A stretch of 64,000 nt of DNA from PGYR01 sp034670025 (GTDB lineage: Bacteria > Bacteroidota > Ignavibacteria > Kapaibacteriales > UBA2268): assembly GCA_034670025.1 (NCBI GenBank), contig JAXMOE010000003.1, positions 62,001 to 126,000 on the forward strand. Direction: 5' to 3'. Position 1 is the first letter of the stretch. Each line of letters begins with the position of its first letter. A program made the translations under genes and the position numbers. Shown here piece after piece: positions 43,691 to 51,805 of the stretch. The notes beneath the pieces were generated by a model. The model had not been told where the DNA came from, searched no databases, and saw only the letters and a list, made by a program, of their open reading frames with translations.

Positions 43691-44662
43691 ATGAAGAAAA
43701 TAATATTAGCTGTACTGCTTGCTATGACATATACTTTTTCTGCTGCAGAAGTCAATTTGAATATTGATTATAATGTTGATGGCGTTCCATTTCAATTAGA
43801 TAAAGAATATATCAATGCTGATGGAATAAAATACAAAGTGACAAGATTCGAATTTTATATGTGCCAATTCAAATTTGACGAAACAGTTTTAGAAGACACT
43901 TATGTGTTAGCGAATACAAGCTACCCTTCTTATTTTTTAGGGGATATTGATTTAGAAAATGTTAAGAATTTTAGTGTTTCTTTTGGAGTAGAAGCAAAAG
44001 ATAATATTGGTAAAGACCCAAATAGATTTGAAATCTTTCATCCATTAGCTCCAAAGAATCCTTCTATGCATTGGGGTTGGGCTGCAGGATATAGATTTTG
44101 GGCAATAGAAGGAATTAGTGACCCAGACGGCGATGGCAAGTATGATAAGTCATTTCAGTTTCATGTATTAGGCGACGAAGCTTTCAGAAGTGTGGTATTA
44201 GAAGTTGGTGCCCAAACTAACAAAGGTCTGGTAAAAGTAGGTACACAAAGTAAAGATGGCGTAATAGATATTAAGATGGGTTTTGATATTCAAAAGCTTT
44301 TAGCTCCAGTTGACATGACCAAATTCGGAGTTCATCACGAATTTTATAACAACTCGCAAGAAGTGAGAGACCTCATAAATAATTTTGCAGAATCGGATGT
44401 AGTAACAAGCGAAACAAAAACTTCTGTTGCGATGTTCAACAACATTGAAATCTCTCCTAATCCAACTACAGATTTCTTGAATGTTGGCAATGAATTCATA
44501 ACCGCTAGTTATGATATTATATCTTTAGAAGGTACAACTGTGCAGAGTGGAAATATAGATAACGATTTAATCAAAGTTGGTGATATTGCTACTGGCACTT
44601 ATATTCTTAGAATATATGACAAAAATAATGTTTTGAACACGGCGAAATTTGTCAAAAAGTAA
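43691..44662 (+). CDS. MbnP-like protein with T9SS sorting domain (second pair)
   Basis: 323 residues. Signal peptide about 1-19 without lipobox. The MbnP core includes YKVTRFEFYMCQFKF, FGVEAKDNIGKDPNRF and SMHWGWAAGYRFWAIEG (about 121-137), the Trp-rich segment. From about 253 a type IX sorting domain follows (IEISPNPTTDFLNVG ... NTAKFVKK), so this version should cross the outer membrane while the first pair's MbnP is a lipoprotein. Its 3' end overlaps the next gene by 14 bp. Confidence 0.88.
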   Translation: MKKIILAVLLAMTYTFSAAEVNLNIDYNVDGVPFQLDKEYINADGIKYKVTRFEFYMCQFKFDETVLEDTYVLANTSYPSYFLGDIDLENVKNFSVSFGVEAKDNIGKDPNRFEIFHPLAPKNPSMHWGWAAGYRFWAIEGISDPDGDGKYDKSFQFHVLGDEAFRSVVLEVGAQTNKGLVKVGTQSKDGVIDIKMGFDIQKLLAPVDMTKFGVHHEFYNNSQEVRDLINNFAESDVVTSETKTSVAMFNNIEISPNPTTDFLNVGNEFITASYDIISLEGTTVQSGNIDNDLIKVGDIATGTYILRIYDKNNVLNTAKFVKK

Positions 44663-45653
44663 AACCATATTATTACTGCTAATTCTATCCTTACTGTTGG
44701 CTTGCGAAGAGGACTCAACCCAACCAAATGCAAACAATAAGGATAGATTTAGCTTTCTTTCAGACTTACCAAACACTCTACCAGAGGTCACTCACCCAGC
44801 TGACAATCAGCCAACTGACGATAGAATCAGATTAGGCAAAATGCTATTCGAAGATGTTCGGTTATCACGAACTGATGAAATATCGTGTGCCTCGTGTCAT
44901 AAAACTGATTTCGCATTTGCTACCAACACACCTACTAACTCTGGTATAGAAGGCAGAGCAGGACAAAGAAATAGCATTTCTTTAATCAATGTTGCATTCC
45001 GTACTTCGTTGATGCGAGAAGGTGGTGTACCCACATTAGAAATGCAAGCATTGGTACCATTCCAAGAGCACAATGAGTTCGATTTGAATATAGTAGCAGC
45101 AGCAGAAAAGTTAGGCAAAGATACGCTTTATCAAAAGCTTGCAAACTCTGCTTACGGACAAGAGTTCAATCCGTTTGTTCTTACAAGAGCTATTTCTGCT
45201 TACGAACGAACACTAATTGGAGGTAACTCCAAGTTTGATGCTTACATAAATGACAAGGCACATCTGACAACTGAAGAAGAACTTGGAATGAAGCTTTTCT
45301 TTTCCGATAGTTTGGCTTGCTCTTCGTGTCATTCGGGGATACTGTTTAGCTCCCAAGAGTTTGCTAACAATGGCATTTATGATGAGTACAATGATATAGG
45401 TCGCCAGCGGTTCACGGGATTAGATTCTGATAAAGGCGTATTTGTAATACCATCACTTAGGAATATTGCACTGACTGCACCATACATGCACGACGGCAGT
45501 ATAAGTTCACTCGTTGAAGTAATTGATCACTACAGCAATGGCGGCAAAGACCACCGAAACAAAAGCAGCTTAATTAATGGATTTGAAATTACAAATTCGG
45601 AACGGAAAGCAATAATTGCATTTTTAAACACACTAACAGAAACTGTGGAGTAA
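44649..45653 (+). CDS. MbnH/MauG-like dihaem cytochrome c peroxidase, lipoprotein (second pair)
   Basis: 334 residues. The start is TTG at 44649 inside the preceding gene; no ATG is available before the mature protein, and the TTG gives a proper lipoprotein signal (LILSLLLAC, Cys19). Haem sites: CASCH (C80, C83, H84) and CSSCH (C224, C227, H228). The NSISLINVAF and APYMHDGSISSLVEVIDHYS motifs match MauG-type enzymes. It pairs with the T9SS-tagged MbnP just upstream. Identity to the first pair's enzyme is moderate, so the duplication is not recent. Confidence 0.9.
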   Translation: MSKSKTILLLLILSLLLACEEDSTQPNANNKDRFSFLSDLPNTLPEVTHPADNQPTDDRIRLGKMLFEDVRLSRTDEISCASCHKTDFAFATNTPTNSGIEGRAGQRNSISLINVAFRTSLMREGGVPTLEMQALVPFQEHNEFDLNIVAAAEKLGKDTLYQKLANSAYGQEFNPFVLTRAISAYERTLIGGNSKFDAYINDKAHLTTEEELGMKLFFSDSLACSSCHSGILFSSQEFANNGIYDEYNDIGRQRFTGLDSDKGVFVIPSLRNIALTAPYMHDGSISSLVEVIDHYSNGGKDHRNKSSLINGFEITNSERKAIIAFLNTLTETVE

Positions 45654-45659
45654 ACTCCT

Positions 45660-46265
45660 CTACTCGGGCTTATCAAAGTGATGATAATCTTTGAGTGAGT
45701 TCCAATCGCCACCCCAACGCCACCCTCGGGCTTTCATTTCTTTAACTATTCTGCCATTTTTGGTGAATACGCCCTTATTGCCAGGTGTGTACTTTGCACC
45801 CTTGGGAGATATTCGTGTTGGATTTTTATAAATCACAGGATTGAGATATGGATTTATATCAATTGCTTTTCCGAATGAGTGGTTCGACAGGCGTTCTGTA
45901 CCAGCAATAAAGCGATAGTTGAAAGCTGAAGAGTTGTTCGCAGCCATTGATTTGTCGTCACTCCAACCATACTGTACTATTGGGATTACTTGTTTGATTG
46001 GGAATTTCAATTCTCTTGCTATTTGGAAAAAGTACTTTACATCTTCCTCAACGGACTTGTGTACTATTATCTGCCCCTTATGTAGCTTGTCGTCCGTAGA
46101 GTAATAATTTACATCGAGCAAAGTAAGTGAGTCGAGTAAATCCTTGGGAGCTTTAGTCCCTTTTGTCGCTTGTTCAAAAGTCATTTTGCTATCTACTACT
46201 TCCACTTCTCCTCCCCACAGCCCAACAAAGGCAGTTATTAATACTATTACTATCGTTTTTTTCAT
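45660..46265 (-). CDS. M15-family metallopeptidase (VanY-like D,D-carboxypeptidase), secreted
   Basis: 201 residues from the ATG at 46265, which gives a clean signal peptide (MKKTIVIVLITAFVGLWG); an upstream in-frame ATG at 46298 would add 11 residues before it. Zinc-site motif SNHSFGKAIDINPYLNP (His and Asp ligands) and the C-terminal RGWRWGGDWNSLKDYHHFDK (third ligand His). Such enzymes cut peptidoglycan stem peptides. It is convergent with the second MbnH gene (6 bp between). Confidence 0.88.
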   Translation of the reverse strand: MKKTIVIVLITAFVGLWGGEVEVVDSKMTFEQATKGTKAPKDLLDSLTLLDVNYYSTDDKLHKGQIIVHKSVEEDVKYFFQIARELKFPIKQVIPIVQYGWSDDKSMAANNSSAFNYRFIAGTERLSNHSFGKAIDINPYLNPVIYKNPTRISPKGAKYTPGNKGVFTKNGRIVKEMKARGWRWGGDWNSLKDYHHFDKPE

Positions 46266-46388
46266 CTGTCTCTTTTGTGTTATAATACCACATATCAATA
46301 CGGATAAACACCAATCTTGTTTAATAGAAAAGAGAATTGAGTAAAATCTCCACCCAAATTGAGTAAAATATTTTTTTTCACAGTATCC

Positions 46389-46416
46389 ATCTACATGAAT
46401 TTAGATTAATGTAGAT
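46389..46416. promoter_or_regulatory. Inverted repeat upstream of the small ORF/threonine dehydratase operon
   Basis: ATCTACAT (46389-46396) and ATGTAGAT (46409-46416) form a perfect 8-bp inverted repeat with a 12-nt spacer, about 85 bp upstream of the small membrane ORF. Nearby are two direct copies of ATTGAGTAAAAT (about 46333 and 46358). It is a candidate operator; no regulator is assigned. Confidence 0.35.
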
Positions 46417-46499
46417 ATAAAATAAGGATACGAGCTTTTTTGTGATTAGAATTCTTATTAAATTTGATTTACTATATTACAAAAAACAAGAGTGAAACT

Positions 46500-46589
46500 A
46501 TGGAATATCTGATACCTTATTTGGTGCTTGGGTTACTGGTTGGATTCGGCTATGCTATTTGGAAAGGCAGAAAGGACAAAAAGAAATGA
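46500..46589 (+). CDS. 29-residue single-helix membrane peptide
   Basis: ATG at 46500, TGA at 46587-46589. The sequence has one hydrophobic helix (IPYLVLGLLVGFGYAIW) and a charged tail (KGRKDKKK). Its stop overlaps the next gene's start as ATGA, a classical coupled junction, which supports both that gene's start at 46586 and translation of this ORF. It might be a leader-type coupling ORF or a small membrane subunit. Confidence 0.55.
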   Translation: MEYLIPYLVLGLLVGFGYAIWKGRKDKKK

Positions 46590-47539
46590 TTGAAATTACT
46601 CATAATGATATTGAATTAGCACACCAAAGGATTAGACCCTACATTAACAAAACACCTGTTTTGACATCCAACACAATCAATGAAATTGTCGGTGCTGAGG
46701 TGTATTTCAAATGTGAAAACTTCCAGAAAGTGGGTGCGTTCAAGTATCGTGGTGCTACTAATTATATATTAAAACAAGCTGGGGAGAAAACCCCAACAAG
46801 CGTAGCTACCCACTCCTCGGGTAATCACGCACAGGCGTTGGCACTGGCGGCAAGGGTTCATGGCTTGACTGCACATATCGTAATGCCAAGCAATTCCCCA
46901 AAGGTCAAAGTAGATGCAGTGTTGGGCTATGGTGCTGAGGTTACGCTCTGTGAACCCAACTTAGCTGCTCGTGAATCAACTTTGGCAGATGTAGTTGAAA
47001 AAACTGGTGCTACGTTCGTACACCCTTATAACAATAATGAAATAATAGAAGGGCAAGGCACGGCAGCTTTGGAGCTGATAAATGAAGTCGATAATCTGGA
47101 CGCTATTATCACGCCTGTTGGTGGTGGTGGATTGCTTTCTGGTACTGCAATCTATTCAAAATCTAAAAGGGTTGCTGTATATGGTGCAGAGCCAACGGGT
47201 GCAGACGATGCGAAGAAATCATTAGACAAGGGTGAAATAGTTCCTTCCGTCAATCCGAATACGGTTTGCGATGGACTATTGACCTCACTTGGTGAGCTAA
47301 ACTTTAGTTATATCAGAAAATATGTTGATGATATATGGTTGGCAACAGATAGCGAGATTATCGCCGCTATGAGATTAATTTACGAGAGAATGAAAATAGT
47401 TGTAGAGCCATCATCAGCGGTTACTTTGGCAGCTCTAATTAGAAATAAAGAGACAGTAAAAGGCAAAAGAATAGGCATTATCATATCAGGTGGAAACGTT
47501 GATATGAGTAGTTTGTTTGATGGGTATATCACTAAGTAG
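46586..47539 (+). CDS. Threonine/serine dehydratase, PLP-dependent, without regulatory domain
   Basis: 317 residues from ATG 46586; a longer frame starting from a TTG at 46559 is rejected because of the ATGA overlap with the preceding small ORF. The PLP Lys lies in VGAFKYRGA, the phosphate-binding loop is TPVGGGGLLSG and SSGNHAQALALAA marks the substrate loop. It lacks the ACT domain of biosynthetic IlvA, so it is the short catabolic/serine racemase-like form, which converts Thr (or Ser) to 2-oxobutyrate (pyruvate) and ammonia; threo-hydroxyaspartate lyase activity is a possibility. Confidence 0.88.
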   Translation: MIEITHNDIELAHQRIRPYINKTPVLTSNTINEIVGAEVYFKCENFQKVGAFKYRGATNYILKQAGEKTPTSVATHSSGNHAQALALAARVHGLTAHIVMPSNSPKVKVDAVLGYGAEVTLCEPNLAARESTLADVVEKTGATFVHPYNNNEIIEGQGTAALELINEVDNLDAIITPVGGGGLLSGTAIYSKSKRVAVYGAEPTGADDAKKSLDKGEIVPSVNPNTVCDGLLTSLGELNFSYIRKYVDDIWLATDSEIIAAMRLIYERMKIVVEPSSAVTLAALIRNKETVKGKRIGIIISGGNVDMSSLFDGYITK

Positions 47540-47550
47540 AGTAAACTAAT

Positions 47551-48048
47551 TTACTTCTCCTTTTTCCTAATACTCTTATTTATGAAAATATTATTCGGCA
47601 GCGATATCTCTTCCATTTCTACAGTTTGGAGTGTAGTAAAAAATAGGCCAATGTTTGTGACTTTCCCTTCTATTATGTAGTCCTTGGCTTCCATAATTAC
47701 TATGCTGTCGCCAATTTTCACGTTGTGGTTGAAGAAAATAATAATGCCAGAAGTCACGTTAGACAGCAGTGACCACTGTGCCACAAGAGCAACACCAACC
47801 ACAGCCAATACAGAGCCAACAAATACAGCGAGGTCAGCTTGGTTCACTCCCCAAATCAATGTAATCACACTTATGCTAAGCAAAAGCAGAATGAAATTCA
47901 TTGCCCTTTTGATTATAACTCCACGCGCGTTAATAATTAACTTCTTGCTCAGTGTCTTTTCAATTACTTTGTACAGTGTGCCCCTTAGCACCATATATAG
48001 TACAAAGACAACTACTGTTTCTATTATTTTTATGTAAAGTGGGTTCAT
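47551..48048 (-). CDS. Small MscS-type mechanosensitive channel
   Basis: 165 residues. Three hydrophobic segments (about 4-23, 47-65, 70-98) are followed by the MscS beta domain, starting at NVTSGIIIFFNHNVKIGDSI. The protein ends after KKEK, so the large C-terminal alpha/beta vestibule of E. coli MscS is missing; short versions like this are frequent in FCB genomes. Osmotic safety-valve role inferred from family. Divergent from the candidate sRNA at 48094-48177. Confidence 0.82.
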   Translation of the reverse strand: MNPLYIKIIETVVVFVLYMVLRGTLYKVIEKTLSKKLIINARGVIIKRAMNFILLLLSISVITLIWGVNQADLAVFVGSVLAVVGVALVAQWSLLSNVTSGIIIFFNHNVKIGDSIVIMEAKDYIIEGKVTNIGLFFTTLQTVEMEEISLPNNIFINKSIRKKEK

Positions 48049-48055
48049 CTTTCTA

Positions 48056-48087
48056 TTTGTATATTACAAAAAACATTGCTTATTTTG
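48056..48087 (+). promoter_or_regulatory. Bacteroidota-type promoter for candidate sRNA
   Basis: TTTG at 48056-48059, a 20-bp spacer, then TTATTTTG at 48080-48087, close to the TTTG-N19-TAnnTTTG consensus of Bacteroidota sigma factors (one mismatch, one extra spacer base). No coding frame follows; the structured RNA with terminator described next does. Confidence 0.4.
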
Positions 48088-48093
48088 TAATGA

Positions 48094-48177
48094 AATACTT
48101 AGTAAAGCCTCTTTCCTATGAGGAAACGTAACTAAGTGGAAGCATTGAGGCCTCTTTTAACAAGAGGCCTTTTTTTT
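48094..48177 (+). ncRNA. Candidate small RNA with two hairpins and terminator
   Basis: The first stem is ACTTAGT (48097-48103) with ACTAAGT (48131-48137), containing an inner hairpin TTTCC/GGAAA (48112-48126). A perfect 9-bp stem AGGCCTCTT/AAGAGGCCT follows (48148-48170) with a 5-nt loop, then seven to eight T residues. The terminator points to the plus strand, yet both flanking genes are on the minus strand, so it cannot belong to either. With the promoter-like sequence upstream this suggests an about 85-nt RNA. No homologous RNA family is recognised. Confidence 0.55.
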
Positions 48178-48207
48178 CAAAATTTTATGGGAAAAGTAGT
48201 GTTTTAC

Positions 48208-49479
48208 CTACCTCCTTCCATTTCTCGAATTGCCGCCTTGTCTATTTTCCTTGTTCTTTCTTCTGTTGGCAGCGTGTTCTTGCTTACGTCTGTTTTTCTC
48301 TTTGTCAAACCTCTTCTTCTCCATCGGAGTCATTGGTTGGTCCGTCTGTGGGTAAGGGTTGTCCTTGATTAACTCTAACTTTTGCTTAATTAGCTTTTCT
48401 ACGTCCTTCACGAATGAGTTTTCTTCTGGTTCGGTGATTGAGATTGCTACACCCTCTTCGCCAGCACGACCACAACGCCCAATTCTGTGGACATAAGTCT
48501 CTGACTCATTAGGAATATTGTAGTTAATCACATAGCGAAGTTTGTCAATGTCAATACCACGGGCAGCAATATCAGTTGCTACTAATACTCTCACTTTGCC
48601 ATCTTTGAAATCGCCGAGTGCTTTTTGTCTCTGATTCTGGGTTCTGTCGCCGTGTATTGCAGCTGCGTTTATCTTCTTTTTCTGCAAGTTGCGGACTATT
48701 TTGTTTGCACCGTGCTTAGTTCTACAAAACAGTAACACTTGGTCCAAATCCTCGTCTTCCAGTATGTGCAGAAGCAAGTTCGATTTGGTGCCTTTGTTCG
48801 TGTAGTATATATATTGCTTAACAGTCTCAGCCGCCGAAGACACAACGTCCACAGCTATTTTAATGGGATTGATAAGGATTTTGTTCGATAGCTTAACTAT
48901 AATGTCGGGCATAGTAGCCGAGAAGAAAAGCGATTGTCTTTTCTTAGGCAATAGCTTTATTATCTTCTTAATGTCGTTGATAAAGCCCATATCTAACATT
49001 CTGTCTGCTTCATCTAACACAAAGTATTCTATGTCTTTTAGCGAGATGAACCCTTGCTCTATTAGGTCGAGCAAACGCCCAGGAGTAGCTACTAATATAT
49101 CAATATCTCTTTTCAGGGCTTTAGTTTGTTTCTCTTGCTTTACTCCACCATAAATCACGGTGTTAGTCACATCAGTGTATTTGGCATAAGTAGTTATACT
49201 TTCGCCAATCTGAATAGCAAGCTCACGAGTAGGAGTAACTATCAGTGTAGAGATCTTTCGTTTCCCCGAGCCACTTTCTTCCTTATTGGTCAAGTGCTGT
49301 ATGATTGGGATAGAGAAAGCAGCGGTCTTACCAGTACCAGTTTGTGCACTACCGAGTACGTCCTTTCCTTTCAGTACAAGTGGTATTGCTTTTTCTTGTA
49401 TCGATGTTGGCTCTTCGTAATTTTCGTCTTTTAATGCTTTTAGTATTGGTGGGATTAAGTTCAGTTCTTCAAATTTCAT
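48208..49479 (-). CDS. DEAD-box RNA helicase, RhlE-like
   Basis: 423 residues. Q motif (PTSIQEKAIP), motif I AQTGTGKT, Ia TPTRELA, II DEAD (VLDEADRMLDMGF), III SAT, and the C-terminal ATDIAARGIDID and HRIGRCGR. The basic tail (about 375-423, rich in K/R/N with RRKNKENRQGGN) is the RNA-binding extension seen in RhlE proteins, used in ribosome assembly and RNA decay. It stands alone; no terminator in its own direction was seen. Confidence 0.95.
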   Translation of the reverse strand: MKFEELNLIPPILKALKDENYEEPTSIQEKAIPLVLKGKDVLGSAQTGTGKTAAFSIPIIQHLTNKEESGSGKRKISTLIVTPTRELAIQIGESITTYAKYTDVTNTVIYGGVKQEKQTKALKRDIDILVATPGRLLDLIEQGFISLKDIEYFVLDEADRMLDMGFINDIKKIIKLLPKKRQSLFFSATMPDIIVKLSNKILINPIKIAVDVVSSAAETVKQYIYYTNKGTKSNLLLHILEDEDLDQVLLFCRTKHGANKIVRNLQKKKINAAAIHGDRTQNQRQKALGDFKDGKVRVLVATDIAARGIDIDKLRYVINYNIPNESETYVHRIGRCGRAGEEGVAISITEPEENSFVKDVEKLIKQKLELIKDNPYPQTDQPMTPMEKKRFDKEKNRRKQEHAANRRKNKENRQGGNSRNGRR

Positions 49480-49554
49480 TATATGTTTTGTTATTTCGGT
49501 GAGTTGTAAAAATGCAATATACGAAATAGTGAACTGAAATGGATTATGGAGTAA

Positions 49555-50175
49555 TTATTTTTTCTTAAAACTACAAAATATAAAGTTCTGTATTGACCCC
49601 GAGGGAGTTTTGTGGTCAGTAGTGAAGCACTCTTCTTTATCGAAAAAGCCGATAAACCTATCCGCCATAGTGCGTTCCGAATATTGCTTTATCTCTATTC
49701 CGCTACACTTAGTTGGCCCGACCTCGGAAAAAGTTCCAATCACCGCAGTGCCGCCAGCGGTCAGACTGCCGTGTGCAGTTTTTATATAGCTGTCAATTTC
49801 ATCCGAATCGGTCAAAAAGTGGAATGCAGCACGGTCGTGCCAAAGGTTATACTTTTGTGTTGGATTGAAGTCGGAAGCATCGGCAACTATCCATTCTACC
49901 TTGTCTGCTTTTTCGCCCAATCGCTCTTTAGCTCTGCTGATAGCCGCTTCGGAAATATCCAACACCGTGATGTTGCTATATCCCAACTCAAGCAAATTAT
50001 CTACCAAAAAGCTATCGCCACCACCGATGTCGATAATGCTTGCATTTTTTGAACCGCAATGCTTTTCAATTAGTTGGAGAGACGTTTTTGGTGTGGGCTG
50101 ATACCAGCTGACTTCGTCCAGTTTTTTAGTCTGGTATATCGTTTCCCAGTGCTTCTTTTTGTCAAATTGATTCAT
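49555..50175 (-). CDS. Class I SAM-dependent methyltransferase
   Basis: 206 residues. Starts KKHWETIYQTKKLDEVSWYQ, then motif I at about 46-55 (IIDIGGGDSFLV) and post-I LDISEAAISRAKERLG with the acidic residue binding the ribose. NLWHDRAAFHFL marks motif II/III. The HWE-x-Y start and WHDRAxFHFL are typical of a family of small methyltransferases (thiopurine/tellurite-like in appearance). Substrate unknown. Separated by 20 bp from the photolyase-operon end on the same strand, so it may be its last gene. Confidence 0.88.
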   Translation of the reverse strand: MNQFDKKKHWETIYQTKKLDEVSWYQPTPKTSLQLIEKHCGSKNASIIDIGGGDSFLVDNLLELGYSNITVLDISEAAISRAKERLGEKADKVEWIVADASDFNPTQKYNLWHDRAAFHFLTDSDEIDSYIKTAHGSLTAGGTAVIGTFSEVGPTKCSGIEIKQYSERTMADRFIGFFDKEECFTTDHKTPSGSIQNFIFCSFKKK

Positions 50176-50195
50176 GATTTACCTTCTTTTTACTG

Positions 50196-51674
50196 TCACC
50201 GTAAAATTCTTGCTAAAAACAGTTCAGCATTTTTTCTATGCTCGTGCTTCTTTTCATCTGACATCTTATTCAATGTGTGGACTAACATACCAATTCGGGG
50301 GTTCGATTCAAAAAAGTCCTTATGATTCATCATAAATGTCCAGAACAAACCATCCCAAGTTTTTTCCCAATCCCCCTTAGGGTAATTACTCATCTTTTTG
50401 ATATAATTAGAGCCGCCTATGTAAGGCTTTGTAGCGAATGTGCCTCCATCTGCAAACTGGCACATACCATAGACATTAGGCACCATAACCCAATCGTAGG
50501 CATCGACAAACAACTCCATAAACCATTGATACACTTCGTCTGGGTCAAATTCGCACAGCAGCATAAAATTACCAAGAACCATTAGACGTTCTATGTGATG
50601 ACAATAACCTGTATCTAATACCTTCTTTATTGTTTCATCAATTGGTGGTATTCCAGTAGTGCCATCGTAGAATGACTTTGGTATTTTTCTATCAAACCCC
50701 CAGAAGTTTTCCGTTCTCGAATATCTTCCCTTGCACATATACATTCCACGGATGAATTCTCTCCAACCAATTATTTGTCTTACAAATCCTTCGGTAGAAT
50801 TGATAGGGACATCATTGGCTTTAGCATATTCTAGTGCTTTATCAACGACATTACCTGGCAACAGAAGCCCAATATTTAGCATCGGCGTAAGGACACTGTG
50901 ATTGAGTATTGATTCCCCTTTGACTATTGCGTCTTCATAAGCGCCAAATTCGTGAAATCTTTCTTCAAAGAACTGCTCGAGCCATTCATTAGATTCATCA
51001 AAATTAATAGGGTATAATCTTTGTTTGGTTACGTTTCCATAATTATCAGAAAAATATTTTTCAGTGTAATCTACTGCTTCGTCCCATATCTGGCTATCAC
51101 CTGGGAATTGAACATTGGGTGGTGTTTTTTTCTTTGGGTATTTCTTTCTATTCTCTTTGTCATAAGTCCAATTTCCGCCTTCTGGTTCACCGTCTTCATC
51201 AATTAGAATATCTAATTTTTTCCTCTGCTGTTTGTAAAATTTAGTTTGGAAGAAAGACTTTTTATCAGCTCTAAAGAAGTCACTTAACTCCTCATTGGTA
51301 TTGATGAACATAGGACTATTATGCACTACTAACTCACAGTTCTTAGTCGCATTTTCTATTCGCTGCATCAACCAATCATCAGTTGGATTGATTATATTAA
51401 TCTTTTCTATGCCTTTGTCTTTTATCTCTTGGTCAAAATTCCGAATGTCAGAAATATCTTCAGTGGAATCAATATAAGTAACGGATTTATCTCTTTTGCT
51501 TAAGTATTCCTCATAAGCTTTCATAGTGGCTCTGTGGAATGCTATTTTCTGTTTGTGAAATTTATATTGCTTGAAGAATAGAAATTCTTCAATAAGATAA
51601 ATGTCATTATCATTGTCAATTAAGGGACTTTCAGAGAACAATTGATGTGGGAATACTATATTGATTTCTTTCAT
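50196..51674 (-). CDS. Cryptochrome/photolyase-related protein (DPRP/CryPro-like group)
   Basis: 492 residues. The N-terminal alpha/beta (antenna) domain begins INIVFPHQLFSESPLI; the FAD domain has the conserved GFVRQIIGWREFIRGMY, MVPNVYGMCQFADGG and TKPYIGGSNYIKKMS. Members of this group (PhrB, CryPro) repair (6-4) photoproducts and most carry a 4Fe-4S cluster. The stretch after KMSNY (YPKGDWEKTWD) has no Cys, so the cluster ligands found there in Agrobacterium PhrB look absent; that reading is by eye only. Start overlaps the DUF2256 gene's stop as ATGA. Confidence 0.85.
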   Translation of the reverse strand: MKEINIVFPHQLFSESPLIDNDNDIYLIEEFLFFKQYKFHKQKIAFHRATMKAYEEYLSKRDKSVTYIDSTEDISDIRNFDQEIKDKGIEKINIINPTDDWLMQRIENATKNCELVVHNSPMFINTNEELSDFFRADKKSFFQTKFYKQQRKKLDILIDEDGEPEGGNWTYDKENRKKYPKKKTPPNVQFPGDSQIWDEAVDYTEKYFSDNYGNVTKQRLYPINFDESNEWLEQFFEERFHEFGAYEDAIVKGESILNHSVLTPMLNIGLLLPGNVVDKALEYAKANDVPINSTEGFVRQIIGWREFIRGMYMCKGRYSRTENFWGFDRKIPKSFYDGTTGIPPIDETIKKVLDTGYCHHIERLMVLGNFMLLCEFDPDEVYQWFMELFVDAYDWVMVPNVYGMCQFADGGTFATKPYIGGSNYIKKMSNYPKGDWEKTWDGLFWTFMMNHKDFFESNPRIGMLVHTLNKMSDEKKHEHRKNAELFLARILR

Positions 51675-51805
51675 TTATCTTTATTCCTTCTGCATCTTTC
51701 ACTACAGTATTTTACATTTTCCCAATCTCTTTCCCATTTTTTTCGCCATGCAAATGGTTTACCACAGGTGGCACATATTTTAGTTGGAAGGTGTTGCTTT
51801 TTCAT
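51671..51805 (-). CDS. DUF2256 zinc-ribbon-like small protein
   Basis: 44 residues. It has CATCGKPFAWRKKW and KYCSERCRRNK: two CxxC pairs in the DUF2256 pattern (C-x2-C-G-x-P-F-x-W-R-K-K-W ... Y-C-S-x-x-C-R). The start ATG (51805) overlaps the upstream photolyase stop as ATGA and its stop overlaps the downstream start as ATGA. DUF2256 proteins are known from photolyase neighbourhoods; role unknown, likely metal-binding. Confidence 0.9.
   Translation of the reverse strand: MKKQHLPTKICATCGKPFAWRKKWERDWENVKYCSERCRRNKDK

Noticed and set aside
46559..46588. TTG start for the threonine dehydratase
   Set aside because: The ATG at 46586 overlaps the preceding stop as ATGA and fits the usual family N-terminus.
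50281..50320. tRNA-like GGTTCGATTC string
   Set aside because: It lies inside the CryPro-like coding sequence and no cloverleaf arms can be drawn around it.
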